From NCBI GenBank assembly GCA_965247815.1, contig CBDFHW010000025.1, positions 447,556 through 511,555 of the forward strand: 64,000 nucleotides of DNA, in the 5' to 3' direction. Below, piece after piece: positions 35,301 through 47,300 of this stretch. The translations under genes were made by a program, and so were the position numbers. Numbering within the stretch: the first letter of the stretch is position 1; the number at the start of each line of letters is the position of its first letter. This stretch comes from CBDAQA01 sp965247815 (GTDB lineage Bacteria; Planctomycetota; Phycisphaerae; Tepidisphaerales; Tepidisphaeraceae). The notes under the pieces were generated by a model. The model saw only the letters and a list, made by a program, of their open reading frames with translations, was not told the origin of the DNA and searched no databases.

Positions 35301-38300
35301 CCGAAGCTGACCCGCTGAAGACGGCCGTCGGGTTGACGTTGTAGACAACGATCCCGAGCGAACCGGCCGACGGTTCGAACCCGTTCGTGTCCTGGATATC
35401 GACGGTGATTGTCAGATTCGCAGCGGTCGTCCCGGCCGGGACGGTTCCGTCGGTGTAGACGTGGGTGACGGTCCGTCCGCTGGCTTGGAGTTGGGCGGCA
35501 GTCACCGACTGGGCGGCGGTGCCGTCGCCCCAGTTGATGAAGTAATTCTGCACGGTTTCGCCACCGGCGGTGCCCGGGTCGACGACCGGACCGACCGTCA
35601 AGGTGAAGGTACTGCCTTCGGCGTCGTTGGGGGTCGGGTTGCCCGCGTCAGTCTTGCTGCCCGAAAGAGCGACCGTGGGAGCAACGTCGGTGACGTTGAT
35701 CGAGCTGGTCGTGGTCGATGAGACTGAGCCGTCCTTGTCGGTCACGAACAGCGACACGACGTAAGAGCCGTTCGTGCTCGGGGTGAACGTGTAGGTGGAA
35801 GACCGGTTCAGGGTCGGACCTACGTTCGAAGCGGAATACGCGACGCCGTTGCGGGTAACCGAGTAGCTGTAGGTCAGGGTGTCGGCCGTGCCGGGGTCGA
35901 ACGACGTTCCGGTGACGGTGATGGCAGTCCCTTCGGGACTGGTGGTCGGGACGTTGCTCAGGGCGGCGGTCGGGGCGACGTTGGTCACCGTGGCCGTTGC
36001 CGGTGAGGCGTTGTCGTCGCCGAAGCTGCCACCGCCGTCTGCGATCTGCACCTTCACGGCGTACGAGCCGTTATCGACGTATCCGTGATTCCCTTTCACC
36101 GTGGCAACACCGCCGCTGAGGGTCACAGTGCCCGCAGTCACCGGGGTGCCGTCACCCCAATCGATGGTCGCAGTGTATTCGCCGACCGGTTCGAGCCCGG
36201 CCGCGTCTGTAAACGTCGCAACGGTCTGGCCGGTGAATGCGGTTCCTTCGGCAGTGGTGAAATCGTTCTTCGAAACATTGATGCTGCGGGCGAAGATGCT
36301 CGCAGTGGTCGATGCGGTCGTGTTGAAAGTGTAATTGCCGGCGTCCGGTCCGGTGATGTTGATGCCGGTCACAGTAACCGGCTTGTTATTGCCGACATTA
36401 CGGGTGTCGAAGTTCGCGGCGGTGTAGCTGTCGGTGAACGAATCGCCCGCGATGCGGCTGTCAGACAGGTGGGCCGTCGCGGTCGTGGTCAGGTCGTAGA
36501 CCTTGTCGTCCGCGGTGGCGGTGATCGTAAGACTCGCTTTGTTGATCACGCCGGTCGCGTTGGGGACGGTGGTGACGGTGTAATTGTTACCGCCGTTGCC
36601 GTCGTTGACGGTGTAAGCCGAGACCGAAAGGGTCTTGCCTGTGCCGGCGTTCTTGTTGTCGTAGCTCTCGACCAGGCCCGACGCGGTGTCGGTGTTCTGC
36701 AGGCCCGACACGGTGGGCAACGCCGCGGCAGTCGTCGTCGAGTCGTAGGTCTTGGTGTTGGTCGTCGCGGTGATGGTCAACGACGCTTTGTTGATCACGC
36801 CGGTCGTGTCGGCCACCGTTGTGACGGTGTAGTTCCCGCCGGTGTTGCCGTCGTTGACGGTGTAGGTGTTGCCGACCGACAGCGTCTTGCCGGTGCCGGC
36901 GTTGCGGTTGTCGTAGGTCTCGGACAGGCCCGCGACCGAGTCGGTGCCGAACAGGCCCGATACCGTCGGCGTCGCCGCGGCGGTCGTGGTCCCGTCGTAG
37001 GTCTTGGTGTTCGTCGCTGCTGTGATCGTCAACGCGGCCTTGTTGATTACGCCGGTCGCGTTGGGGACGGTGGTGACAGTGTAGTTGTTACCGCCGTTGC
37101 CGTCGTTGACGGTGTAAGCCGAGACCGAAAGGGTCTTGCCGGTGCCGGCGTTCTTGTTGTCGTAGCTCTCGACCAGGCCCGACGCGGTGTCGGTGTTCTG
37201 CAGGCCCGACACGGTGGGCAACGCCGCGGCAGTCGTCGTCGAGTCGTAGGTCTTGGTGTTGGTCGTCGCGGTGATGGTCAACGACGCTTTGTTGATCACG
37301 CCGGTCGTGTCGGCCACCGTTGTGACGGTGTAGTTCCCGCCGGTGTTGCCGTCGTTGACGGTGTAGGTGTTGCCGACCGACAGCGTCTTGCCGGTGCCGG
37401 CGTTGCGGTTGTCGTAGGTCTCGGACAGGCCCGCGACCGAGTCGGTGCCGAACAGGCCCGATACCGTCGGCGTCGCCGCGGCGGTCGTGGTCCCGTCGTA
37501 GGTCTTGGTGTTCGTCGCTGCTGTGATCGTCAACGCGGCCTTGGAGATATCCGCTGTGGTGCTGGCCGCGGTGTTGAAGGTGTAGTTACCAGCATCAGCG
37601 CCCGTGATAGCAATCCCGCTGACGGCGACTGCCTTTCCGGTCCCGACGTTCTTGCCCGCAACGAACACGGCCGACCCGTAGGTGTCGGTAAAGGTGTCGC
37701 CTGCAAATCGGTTATCGCTCAAGGTGACGGTGGCGTTGGCGGTCGCGTCGTAGATTTTGTTCACGCCCGTCGCCGTCACGGTCAAGGTTGCCTGTGTGAT
37801 GTGCCCAGCACCGCTGACGATGGTCGGGAAGGAGTAGTCGCTGTTCTGCGACGCCCCGACTGCGACGTAATCACCGGAGGCAAGGGTCGTGGTGACAGTG
37901 TTGGCGGTCGCCACGTCCTTGGTGTCGTAGTTGCCTGTAGTTTTGGACACGTTGAACTGGTCCCCATTGACCAGGCCGCTGAGCTGGTAATTCGAAGGCG
38001 TCAAGGTCGCGTTTGTGGTCGCGTTGTAGACCTTGGTCGGGTCGCCGACGATGACTGCCGAGACGGACTTCGGTGTAACGGCCAGTGTGGACGAGCCATT
38101 GGGGCTCGCGTCGAAGACGACGTTACCGTCCTGGTAGCTGTAGGTCAGACCGTACGGAGAGCCGTTCACGTGCAACGCGTGGGTGTCGAGACCGGTGGCT
38201 GTGAACGCGCCGCCGGTGCCGATCGACCCAGAGGCGGACAGGCCGCTCACCGAATTCACCGTAACAACGATCTGTCCTTCACCGCTGAGCGGGAAGTAAG

Positions 38301-41300
38301 TCGAAGTCGCGGTGCCCGATAACGGGACGGTCGCGGTGCCATAGACGATTGAGCCCGGCGGCACGGGGACGATTGAGACGGCGTCTTCAACATGAATCGT
38401 ATCGGTCGAGCTGAGATTTTTCGCACGCTGGATGCTCGGCGCGGTCGTCTCCGGCGAATGGAAACTACCGGGCGTGACGAACAGATTGTTAGCCTTGATG
38501 CGGACCAGGCCGAAGGCCGGTGCGTCGATTGCGTCGACGATCTTGTCTTCAGTCGCGTAGAACGAAGGCAGCGTTAACGAATTGACTGGCGACGTGGCGG
38601 CATTGAAGCCGCCGAAGGTGGTAGTCGTGTAGCTGGACAGGTCGAAATTTCGGCTGCTGAGGTTCGTGATGTAATCGGTCGACGCGTTGAAGGCGTTGCC
38701 GTCGCCGATTGTCAGGCTACCGACGCCGGCTTCAATCTGAACGTCGGTGCCGTCTGCCGATCCGGTCGCGAAGTTGTTGCCCGCGATCGACCCACCGGCC
38801 CCGGAATCGATGTTAATCCCGATGCCGTTGCCGGTGAACTGGTTCCCGCTGATGGTGGCCGTCGACGACGGAGCATCGCTTGTGTAGGCCAGCACCCCGG
38901 TGTCGTTGCCGCTCAGTGTATTGCCGGTGACGGTCGCCGAGGCGTCGATGACGGAGATGCCGATCGATACGCCGGTGATAGTGTTGCCGGTGTAAGACGC
39001 GTGACCGTACAGAGCGGGGTTCGTGTCGCCGAAGTTTCCGAAACCACCGCCGGAGCGGGATCCGGCCACGCCAGTGCCGGTCACAGTGTTGTTACTGATG
39101 ACCGCGTTGTTGGCTTCGGTGATTGAGCGATTCGTGAAGTTGCCAGTGATTGTATTCGAATCGAAGGTGAACGAATTGACGCCCGTGTTAACGTAGAAAG
39201 CGCGGGCACTCACCCCTGCCGCGGGCGAGAAGTTATTGTTCGACACGTTCAGTGTGCCGATCGCCTGGGAGGCATTCTCGTTGTATTCAGTGACGATGCC
39301 ATAACCATCGTCCCCGTTACTGCCCGCACCGATCGCGCCTGACTCGATTGTGTTACCGGTCAGCGTCGCGGAGGAGACGCCGCTCTCGATGTAGAAATCA
39401 GAGTTCGCCTGTCCCGAACTGTCGGCGGCATTGCCGATGACGGTGAAGCCGCTGACCGTCACCACTGCGCCGGTAACGTCAATGGAATTCAGGTAGCTCA
39501 CAGGAGCGGTTCCTGCGGGCAACAAATCGATCGTCGTGGTCGACCGGCCGTCACCGGCGAGGGTGACCGACTTGTTGACCTGCGGACTCTCGTGATAGGT
39601 GCCGCTTTCGACGTGCACGGTGTCGTTGGTGACTGCGTTATCGATGCCGCGTTGGATCGAACCAGCCGCGCCCGAGGTCGAAGTCACGAAGACGTTGCCA
39701 GACTTCACACGCACGTAACCCACGCCAGAGGTGTCCAGCGCGTCGGTGATCTTGTCGTCAATCGCGTAGCCCTGTGCGGTGGTCGCATTCGAACCGAGTA
39801 CGCCGTCGTAGGTTGCTCCTGTGCCGTTAAGCGTAGTGCCGTTTTCCGCGCCGTTGGCTAGCGAGATGTAGTCACCGCTCTGGCCCGAGAAGGCGATATC
39901 GCCGAGCGTGTTGCCGGTAATGACGGAGTCGGCGCGGGCGACCACAATGCCTGCGATGCCGCCGCCGACTTCGTTGCTAGTCCCGATGGTGAGCGTGCCG
40001 CCGATGATTGCGATCCCGGTGGCGTTGTTGGTCAACGTGTTCGCGGAAAGCGACGCGGTCGCCGCCGGGTCTGACGCAGACTGCTTCAGGATTTCGATGC
40101 CGGTTATCGCGCCGGTGACGGTGTTGCCGGAGATGGTCGCGGTCGCCGGGCCGGTGTTGCCGTCGAAGGAGAGGACGGCCACGCCGACGTTCCCGCCGGC
40201 GACCTGGTTACCGGATACGGTCGTCGTGCCCTCGTCGACGACGATGCCTTCGTAGCGATTAGTCGCCACGCCCGGTTGGGCCGCGGTCGGACCGACCTCG
40301 TTGTTGTTGACCGAAGCGGTCCCGTCCACGCTGTAGATGCCGATGTCGTTGCCGAAGGCGTTGTTGGTATTAGCGGAAGACCCGCTGGCGGCGGCGTCGA
40401 GCAGGATGCCGGTCGACTGGACCGCCGTCAGCGGGTCGGCACCGCTGCCGGTACCCGAGTACTCGTTGCCGCTTACGGTATTACCGCTGACGGTGACGAA
40501 CGCACCGAAGCCTGCGATGATCCCGTTCTGTGCGATAGCCGGCGTTGCGCCCGCGCCGGTGACGGTGTTGCCGGTAATAGTTGCGATCAGCCCGGCGCCC
40601 CGGATGTCAATACCGTTTTTCTGGTAGTCGCTTACGCTGCTGTTGCTTACGGTCAGCGAACGAGACACCGAGTCGTCCTCGCGGGCGATGATGCCGTAAC
40701 CGGCTTGAACCCCGTCCAACGGCGTGTTACGCGTGCCGGACACGGTCAGGTCGTCGGCGACGCCGCCGGCGTTATGGAAGCCCAGGCCGACGAACCGGTT
40801 GTTGGTGTTGCCCTGACCCAGCCCATCGATGGCCAGGTGTTGCACGGTCGCGTCGGAGCCCTCGACCATGATGACCGGCTTGTAGGTCACCCCGCCGGAG
40901 ATGAACAAACTGGCCAGCGTCGCCGGTGATTGAATTACGGTCGACGCGCCTGCCCCGGTGAGGGTCAGCGCTTTGGTGATCGTCACTTGCCCGGTGAAGG
41001 TGCCGGCCGTGACGTTCACCCTTGCGCTGCTGGCGGCGACGTTGACGCCACGCTGGACAGCGGCGGCGGTGGTATTCTCGCTCTTCTGCGTGACATAAAC
41101 GCTGCTGTTGCTCAGCGACACGTACCCGACCGAGGGCACGTCGAGGTAGTCAGTGAGCTTGTCCTCGATCGCGTACGCCTGGGCCGTGGTCGCGGACGAG
41201 GGGTTGACGCCGTCATAGCTGGCGACGGTGCCGTTGACTGTGACGCCCGCGAGGGCGCCGTTCGTCAGTGCGACGTAGTCGCCGCTCTGGCCCGTGAAAC

Positions 41301-44300
41301 TCAGGCCCGCGAGCGTATTGCCGAACAGGGTCGCTCCCGCGCCGGAGATCGACAGGCCGGTTGTTCCGCCGGCAATCGTGTTACCCGAGCCGGTCGCGAT
41401 CGTGCCGCTGATGTCGGCGACGCCCGTGGTGTTGTTGGTGAGGGTGTTGTTGGTGAGGGTGGCCGTCGCCGCCGGGTTAGACGCCGACTGCTTCAAGACT
41501 TCGATGCCGGTCGCCGCGTTGGTGACGGTGTTGTTGGAGACCGTCGCCGCCGCCGGGCCGGTATTTCCGTCGAAGGAGATTACGGCAACGCCGATGTTTC
41601 CGCCTGCGACCTGATTCCCGGACACCGCCGTCATACCCTGGTCGACGACGATGCCTTCGTAGCGGTTGGGCGCCACGCTCGGCTGAGCCGTTGTCGGGCC
41701 GACCTGGTTGTTGGTGACGCTGGACGTGCCGCCAAGGCTGTAGATGCCGATGTCATTGCCGAAGACGCTGTTGGCAGTGACGCTGCTTCCGTCGGCAGCG
41801 GCGTCTAAGAGCACGCCGACCGATTGGTCGCTTGCCAGTGGGTCTGCGCCACTGGTGGCGCCGGAGTATTCATGTCCGCTGACGGTATTACCACTGACTG
41901 TCGCGAACGCGCCGAACCCGGCGACGATACCGTTCTGTGCGATCAGCGGCGTCGCGCCGGCACCGGTCACTGTGTTATGCGTGATGACCGCGTTGAGGCC
42001 TTTGCCGCGAAGGTCGATTCCGTTCTTCTGGTAGTCGCTGACGCTGCTGTTGCTGACGGTCAGGGTGCGTGAAGCCAGATCGTCCTCGCGGGCGATGATG
42101 CCGTACCCCGCCTGGACGCCGTCCAACGGCGTGTTGCGGGTGCCGGTCACGGTCAGGTTGTCCGCGACGCCGCCGGCATTGTGAAAGCCCAGACCCACGA
42201 ATCGGTTGTTGCTGTTGCCTTGGCCCAACCCGTCGATGCTCAAGTTTTCCACCGTCGCGGTGGTACCGTCGACCGTCACGACCGGCTTGTAAACGGTGCC
42301 GCCCGAAGTGAATGAACTGCTCAACGTCGCCGGTGACTGAATGACCGTCGACGCGCCCGCACCGGTCAACGTCACCGGGTTACTGATCGTGACCTGACCG
42401 GTGAACGTGCCGGCAGCGACGTCGACCGTGCTGCCGCTGGTCGCGACGTTTACGCCGCGTTGTACCGCGCCGCTGTTCGTGTCTTCGCTCTTCTGCGTGA
42501 CGTAGACATTCGCAGCGTTCAATGAGACATAGCCGACCGAACCGTCGTCAAGATAGTCCGTAATCTTGTCTTCGATCGCGTAGGCCTGCGCGAGCGTGGC
42601 CGCCGACCCTGTCACGCCGTCAAATCTGACAGCGGTTGCGTCCAAGGTCACGCCCGCCGCCGCCCCACTGGTCAAGGCGAGATAATCACCCGACTGCCCG
42701 GTGAAGGTTAGATTATTTAACGTGTTGCCCGTGACGGCAACCGTCAACCCGCTGAGTGCCACGCCCGTCGTGCCGCCGGTGACGGTGTCACCGCTTCCCA
42801 GAGTCAATGTGCCGGCGTTGTCGGCGATGCCGACTGATGCCCCGCTGACTGCATCCCGTAAGAGGCTGACTGAAGCGTGGCTGCCGACGACGAGCACGCC
42901 GGTGGTCGCACCGGTGATCGTCGAATCGGTCACGGTCAACGCGATGTTCGGGTGAGCAGTGTTCGCGGCGGAATCTTCGACGTAGATGCCGGCGGTGCCG
43001 CCGGTCACGGTCAGACCAGAAACCGACGCGCTGAGCGTCGATCCATTTGAATTGTAGCCTTCGAAGCTGTTGGCCCAGACGCCGTACTGCACGCCCGTCA
43101 CGCTGCCGCCGCTCACCGCGAGCGAACCGGTCGTGGGATCGTTCCAGAAGTTGTAACCCGACGAACCGGCGGCGTTGGTGTTGCCGGTGCCGTCGATGGT
43201 GTTATCAGTGAAAGTGGCTGAGACACCGGACTGCTGGCTGCCGATGAGAATCCCGTTCCACAGCCGGCCCACGACCGTATCGCCGGCCGGTTGCGCCAGG
43301 GCGGTGATCGCGTTACGGCTCACGTCGAATGCCGACGCAGCCGAATAATGCAGGTTGTAAAAGAGGCCGGTGTGGCGGGCCTCGATCTTGTTATCGTCGA
43401 TTGCCGCCGCGAAGGTCGACGACGGGGTGGCGTTGTAGAAATTGCCGGTCTGCACGCCGACGTATACGTTCTTGAGAACGTTGTTGGTCACCTGGGCATA
43501 AAAGTTGTCGCCCAGGAGCACACCGACGCCGTAGCCGTACGCGTCCGAGAGCGCGCGGATCAGATTGTTGGAGATGGTGTTGTTCGAGGTGGCAATGCCG
43601 CTGCTGTCGTAATTGTCGAAATCGATTGCAGTGTACGCGGTGTGCTGAACGACGTTGTTCGAGATGTTGATGTTGGAGGTGCCGGTGTACGAGGCGATGC
43701 CTTCTGCGGCATCGATCGGCACGCCGTCGAAATTTACCCCGCCCGAGTGGGCCAGAGCCGGGTTGCTGCCGTCGACCGTGATGCCTTTGATCGTCACGTT
43801 GCTCGCGGTCACTTCCACCACGACCGAATCGTTCGTGTCGAACGGATTGGGGTCGGAATACCCGGGCAGGATGATGGCTTGCGACGACGGGGTCGCGCCG
43901 TTCGCGTCGAATCCAGAATTGGGTCCGAGGATTGTCAGTGGTTTGCTGACGATCACGCCGGCTGTTACGCCGTTGGCCGCGTCGATGGTGCTGCTGCCTA
44001 CGTAAGTTCCGGCCTGCACGTTGAGGACGTCTCCCGACGCCGCCGCGTTTACCGCACGCTGCAGGCTGCCGGGTGTGGTGGTTTCGCTGATAGCCGTATC
44101 AAACACTTCGCCGGTCTTGATCCGCACGAAGCCAACGCCGGGCTTGTCGATATAGTCGGTGATCCTGTTCTCAATCGCGAAATCACCGGAAAGGCTCGTG
44201 CCTGCACCGGTCACACCGTTGAACGTGGCCGAGGTCGCGTCGATGGTCAGGCCGTTGGCAGCACCGCTGGTGAGTGCGACGAAGGTCGACTGTCCGGAGA

Positions 44301-47300
44301 AGGCGGTGTTATCGAGCGTATTTCCAGCGATCGCCGAATGCGATCCAGTCGCGAGCAAGCCCGTCGGTCCGCCGGTGATGGTGGTGCCGTTGGTCATCGC
44401 GAGGGTAACCGAGTCTGTGGTGTCGAAGGTGCCGTCGCTGTTGGGCGAGGCGGAGTCGATCAGAACACCTGCGGTGGTAGAGTTCTGAATCTGAACGCCG
44501 TCGAGGACCGCAGAGGTGTTGTAATTTGCGGAGTAGAAGTAGTCGTTGTTGGTCGCCCAGACGCCGTAGGCGTTCGCGTTTAGTGTTCCGCCATGAACAG
44601 TGGCGGTGTTCGAGGAGTTATTGCCCGCCAGTTCGATGCCGTACTTGAAGCCCGAGACGTTATTGCCGGTGATGTTCGTCGCGACAGCGGATTGAATCGA
44701 TTGGACGATCAGGCCGACGTTGTAAGCCGTCGAGACCGAGGCATTGGCCTGGGTGATGGTGTTATTCGCGACGGTGGTGGTCGACGCGTCCTGGTATTCG
44801 AGGTTCAGGTACACGCCTTTGACGTACGCCGAGACGTTGTTGTTGCTGATCGTCGGCACGAAACCGCCGGTCGCCGGGAGGTTATAGTTACCGGTCTGGA
44901 TGCCGGTACGAACTTGAGCGAGTTGGTTGTTTTCGATCTGAGCGTACAGGTTATCGTACGCGACGATGCCCTGGCCGAAAAAGCCGGTCGAGTTGCCGTT
45001 ATCGGGGATGTCCGAAACTGAGTTGGAGACGATTCGATTGCCGACCGAGACAGTATGGGACGAATTGTCGGCGTTGATGCCGTACTGCGTGAAGTCCTTG
45101 ACGATGTTGTTCTGGACGACCAAACCACCGACATCGACGGAGTTGCCGACGCCCGTAGCCGCATAGCTGACTGTGCCGGTCACTTCCAAGGTCGAACCGG
45201 CAGATTGACCTGTCGGCACCGTCCCGTTGATCGACCCCTGGATGGCGAAGCCGTCGATCGTCACGTTCGACGCACCGACGGTGACGACGTTGCTCGAATT
45301 GAAGTCGGATGTGAGGCCCGGTTCGACGATCGCTTCGGCGGAGCGCATTACACCGAAGCCGGCGACCCCCGCGTTCGGTCCTGACAGGGTGATGGATTTA
45401 CCGACGGTGAGATTTTCGCGATAAGTTCCTGCTTCCACGTTCACGGTGTCGCCGGAGGCGGCGAGGTTGACCGAGCGCTGGATTGCGCCGGCGTCGGTGG
45501 TCGCGGGGGCGAGGAAGCTGTTGGGAGTGACAAAGACATTGGCCGCCTTGATCCGAACCAGACCGCCGCCGGCGTAGTCGATGCCGTCGGTGATCTTGTC
45601 TTCGATTTCGTAATCGTCGGCGAGGGTCTGGCCCGCGCCGGTGTGACCGGACGCGACGCCGAAGTTGTTGCCCGTGGCGTCGATGTTCACCGAGGCGGCG
45701 GCTGGATTGATCCCGGCAACAATATCACCGGAGAAATTAGCGGACGCGGACGCCGGCGCGAGGACCAGGAAATGGTCGAGCGCGGCAGTGAAGACGTTGG
45801 CAGCGGCACCGATACCGCCGACGACGATCGCACCAAAATCCGGTGCCGGGCTTGCTGTTCCGGCGTCGTGATCGGCGATGTAGATCGCGGTGTTGCCGCT
45901 GCCTGCAACGCCGTTAAACGTGTTGCTCTGAACTGAAATCGAGTCGGAAACGAACGGCGCCGGTTCTGAGCTCGACGGGGTCTGGGTGTCTACGTCTATC
46001 GCGATCGTGTTTGTAGCGCCGGCGGCAGGTGTAAACGTGTTGTGCGAGACGCTGACGGCGATCGACTCGACGCTGAGTACGCCGATCGTTCCGCTCAAGA
46101 GCGTGAAAGCGTTGTCGTGGATAGAGACGGGTGCGGACGTGTTGTAGTCGTGACGGACTTCGACCATGCCGTCGTCGACCCCGAAAGCCGGCGAGAAAGT
46201 GTTATTTGATACGTCGACAGTCGCGGTCGAATTCGGCTCGGTGATTGTCAGGCCGGTCCCGCGGAGGGTATTGCCGTCGAACGTTGTCGGTCCACGGAGG
46301 AACGAGAGCTGCACGTCCTGAAAGGCGACCACTTCGATGGTATTGGATTTGAACGAGCCTGCGACCTGATGGGCCCAGATACCACGACCGACAGTGGACG
46401 TCAGGGTCGAACCCGAAAGCGATGGAAGGATCTGGTTGCCCTGAATGGTGACCGTCGGGGCAGACCCGGCAGCGCCGGCGAGGACCGCAATGCCCGCCGA
46501 GTATTTATTCGTCGGCCCGTAAGAGGCGTCCTGCTGCAATTTCCCGCCCGCTCCGGTCGAAACGATTACGTTGTTCAGCACCTTGAGCCCGTCGAAGACC
46601 GACGGATTCGCTCCGACGGGGTCGATCCCAGCGATGCCCGCGGCGGCGTACGGTTGATCGACGACGACCTTCAAGTTCTGCACCGTCACATTCGGTGCCG
46701 ATACCGAAACTACGATTTGATTGGTGAGCGAAGTCGGCGCAGTCAAAGTCGGCGTTGCTTGACCGAACCCCTTGAGCGTCTCGGTCCGGGTAAGCGAGAC
46801 GTTTTCGGCGTAAGTCAGCGGCGTTGTGGTAACGCCGCCGTCGACATTCACGGTCCCCGCCGACGCGACGTAGGTGACGCCGTCGCTAACGGTGGCGAAC
46901 GCGTCGATGCCGAACGTGTGAGTGTTGCCGAGGCTGTCCGTGACGCTCGCGCCCTGGGCGGTGCCCGCCCATGTCGAATTCACATACGTGCTGGCCGGGG
47001 CGGCAACCACGGTCTGCGTCACGCTGAAGGTGCTGTCGCTGAAGGCGTTGAGATTCTGCGCGGCGCTGAAGGTCGTGTCGTAGGTCGAGAGCGGAGCGCC
47101 CTGGGTTTTATCCCAGACGCGGACCGAAAGCGTCACTGAGCCGCTGAACCCGGTGTTCGGCTTGAAACGGACGAGGTTATTGAAAGCGCCGGTCGTTTTC
47201 GCGAGCAGCAGAGCCGAAGAGTCCGATGCGGTGGTGATGGTGGTGAACGTGGCTCCGCCATCGGTCGAATACTGGAAAATGCCGTTGGGTGAAGTCGCGC

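Noticed and set aside
36085..38322. A 745-codon plus-strand open frame rich in R, G and V
   Set aside because: It lies entirely antisense to the MBG and beta-helix coding of the giant gene and is repetitive in the same places; it is a GC-rich shadow frame.
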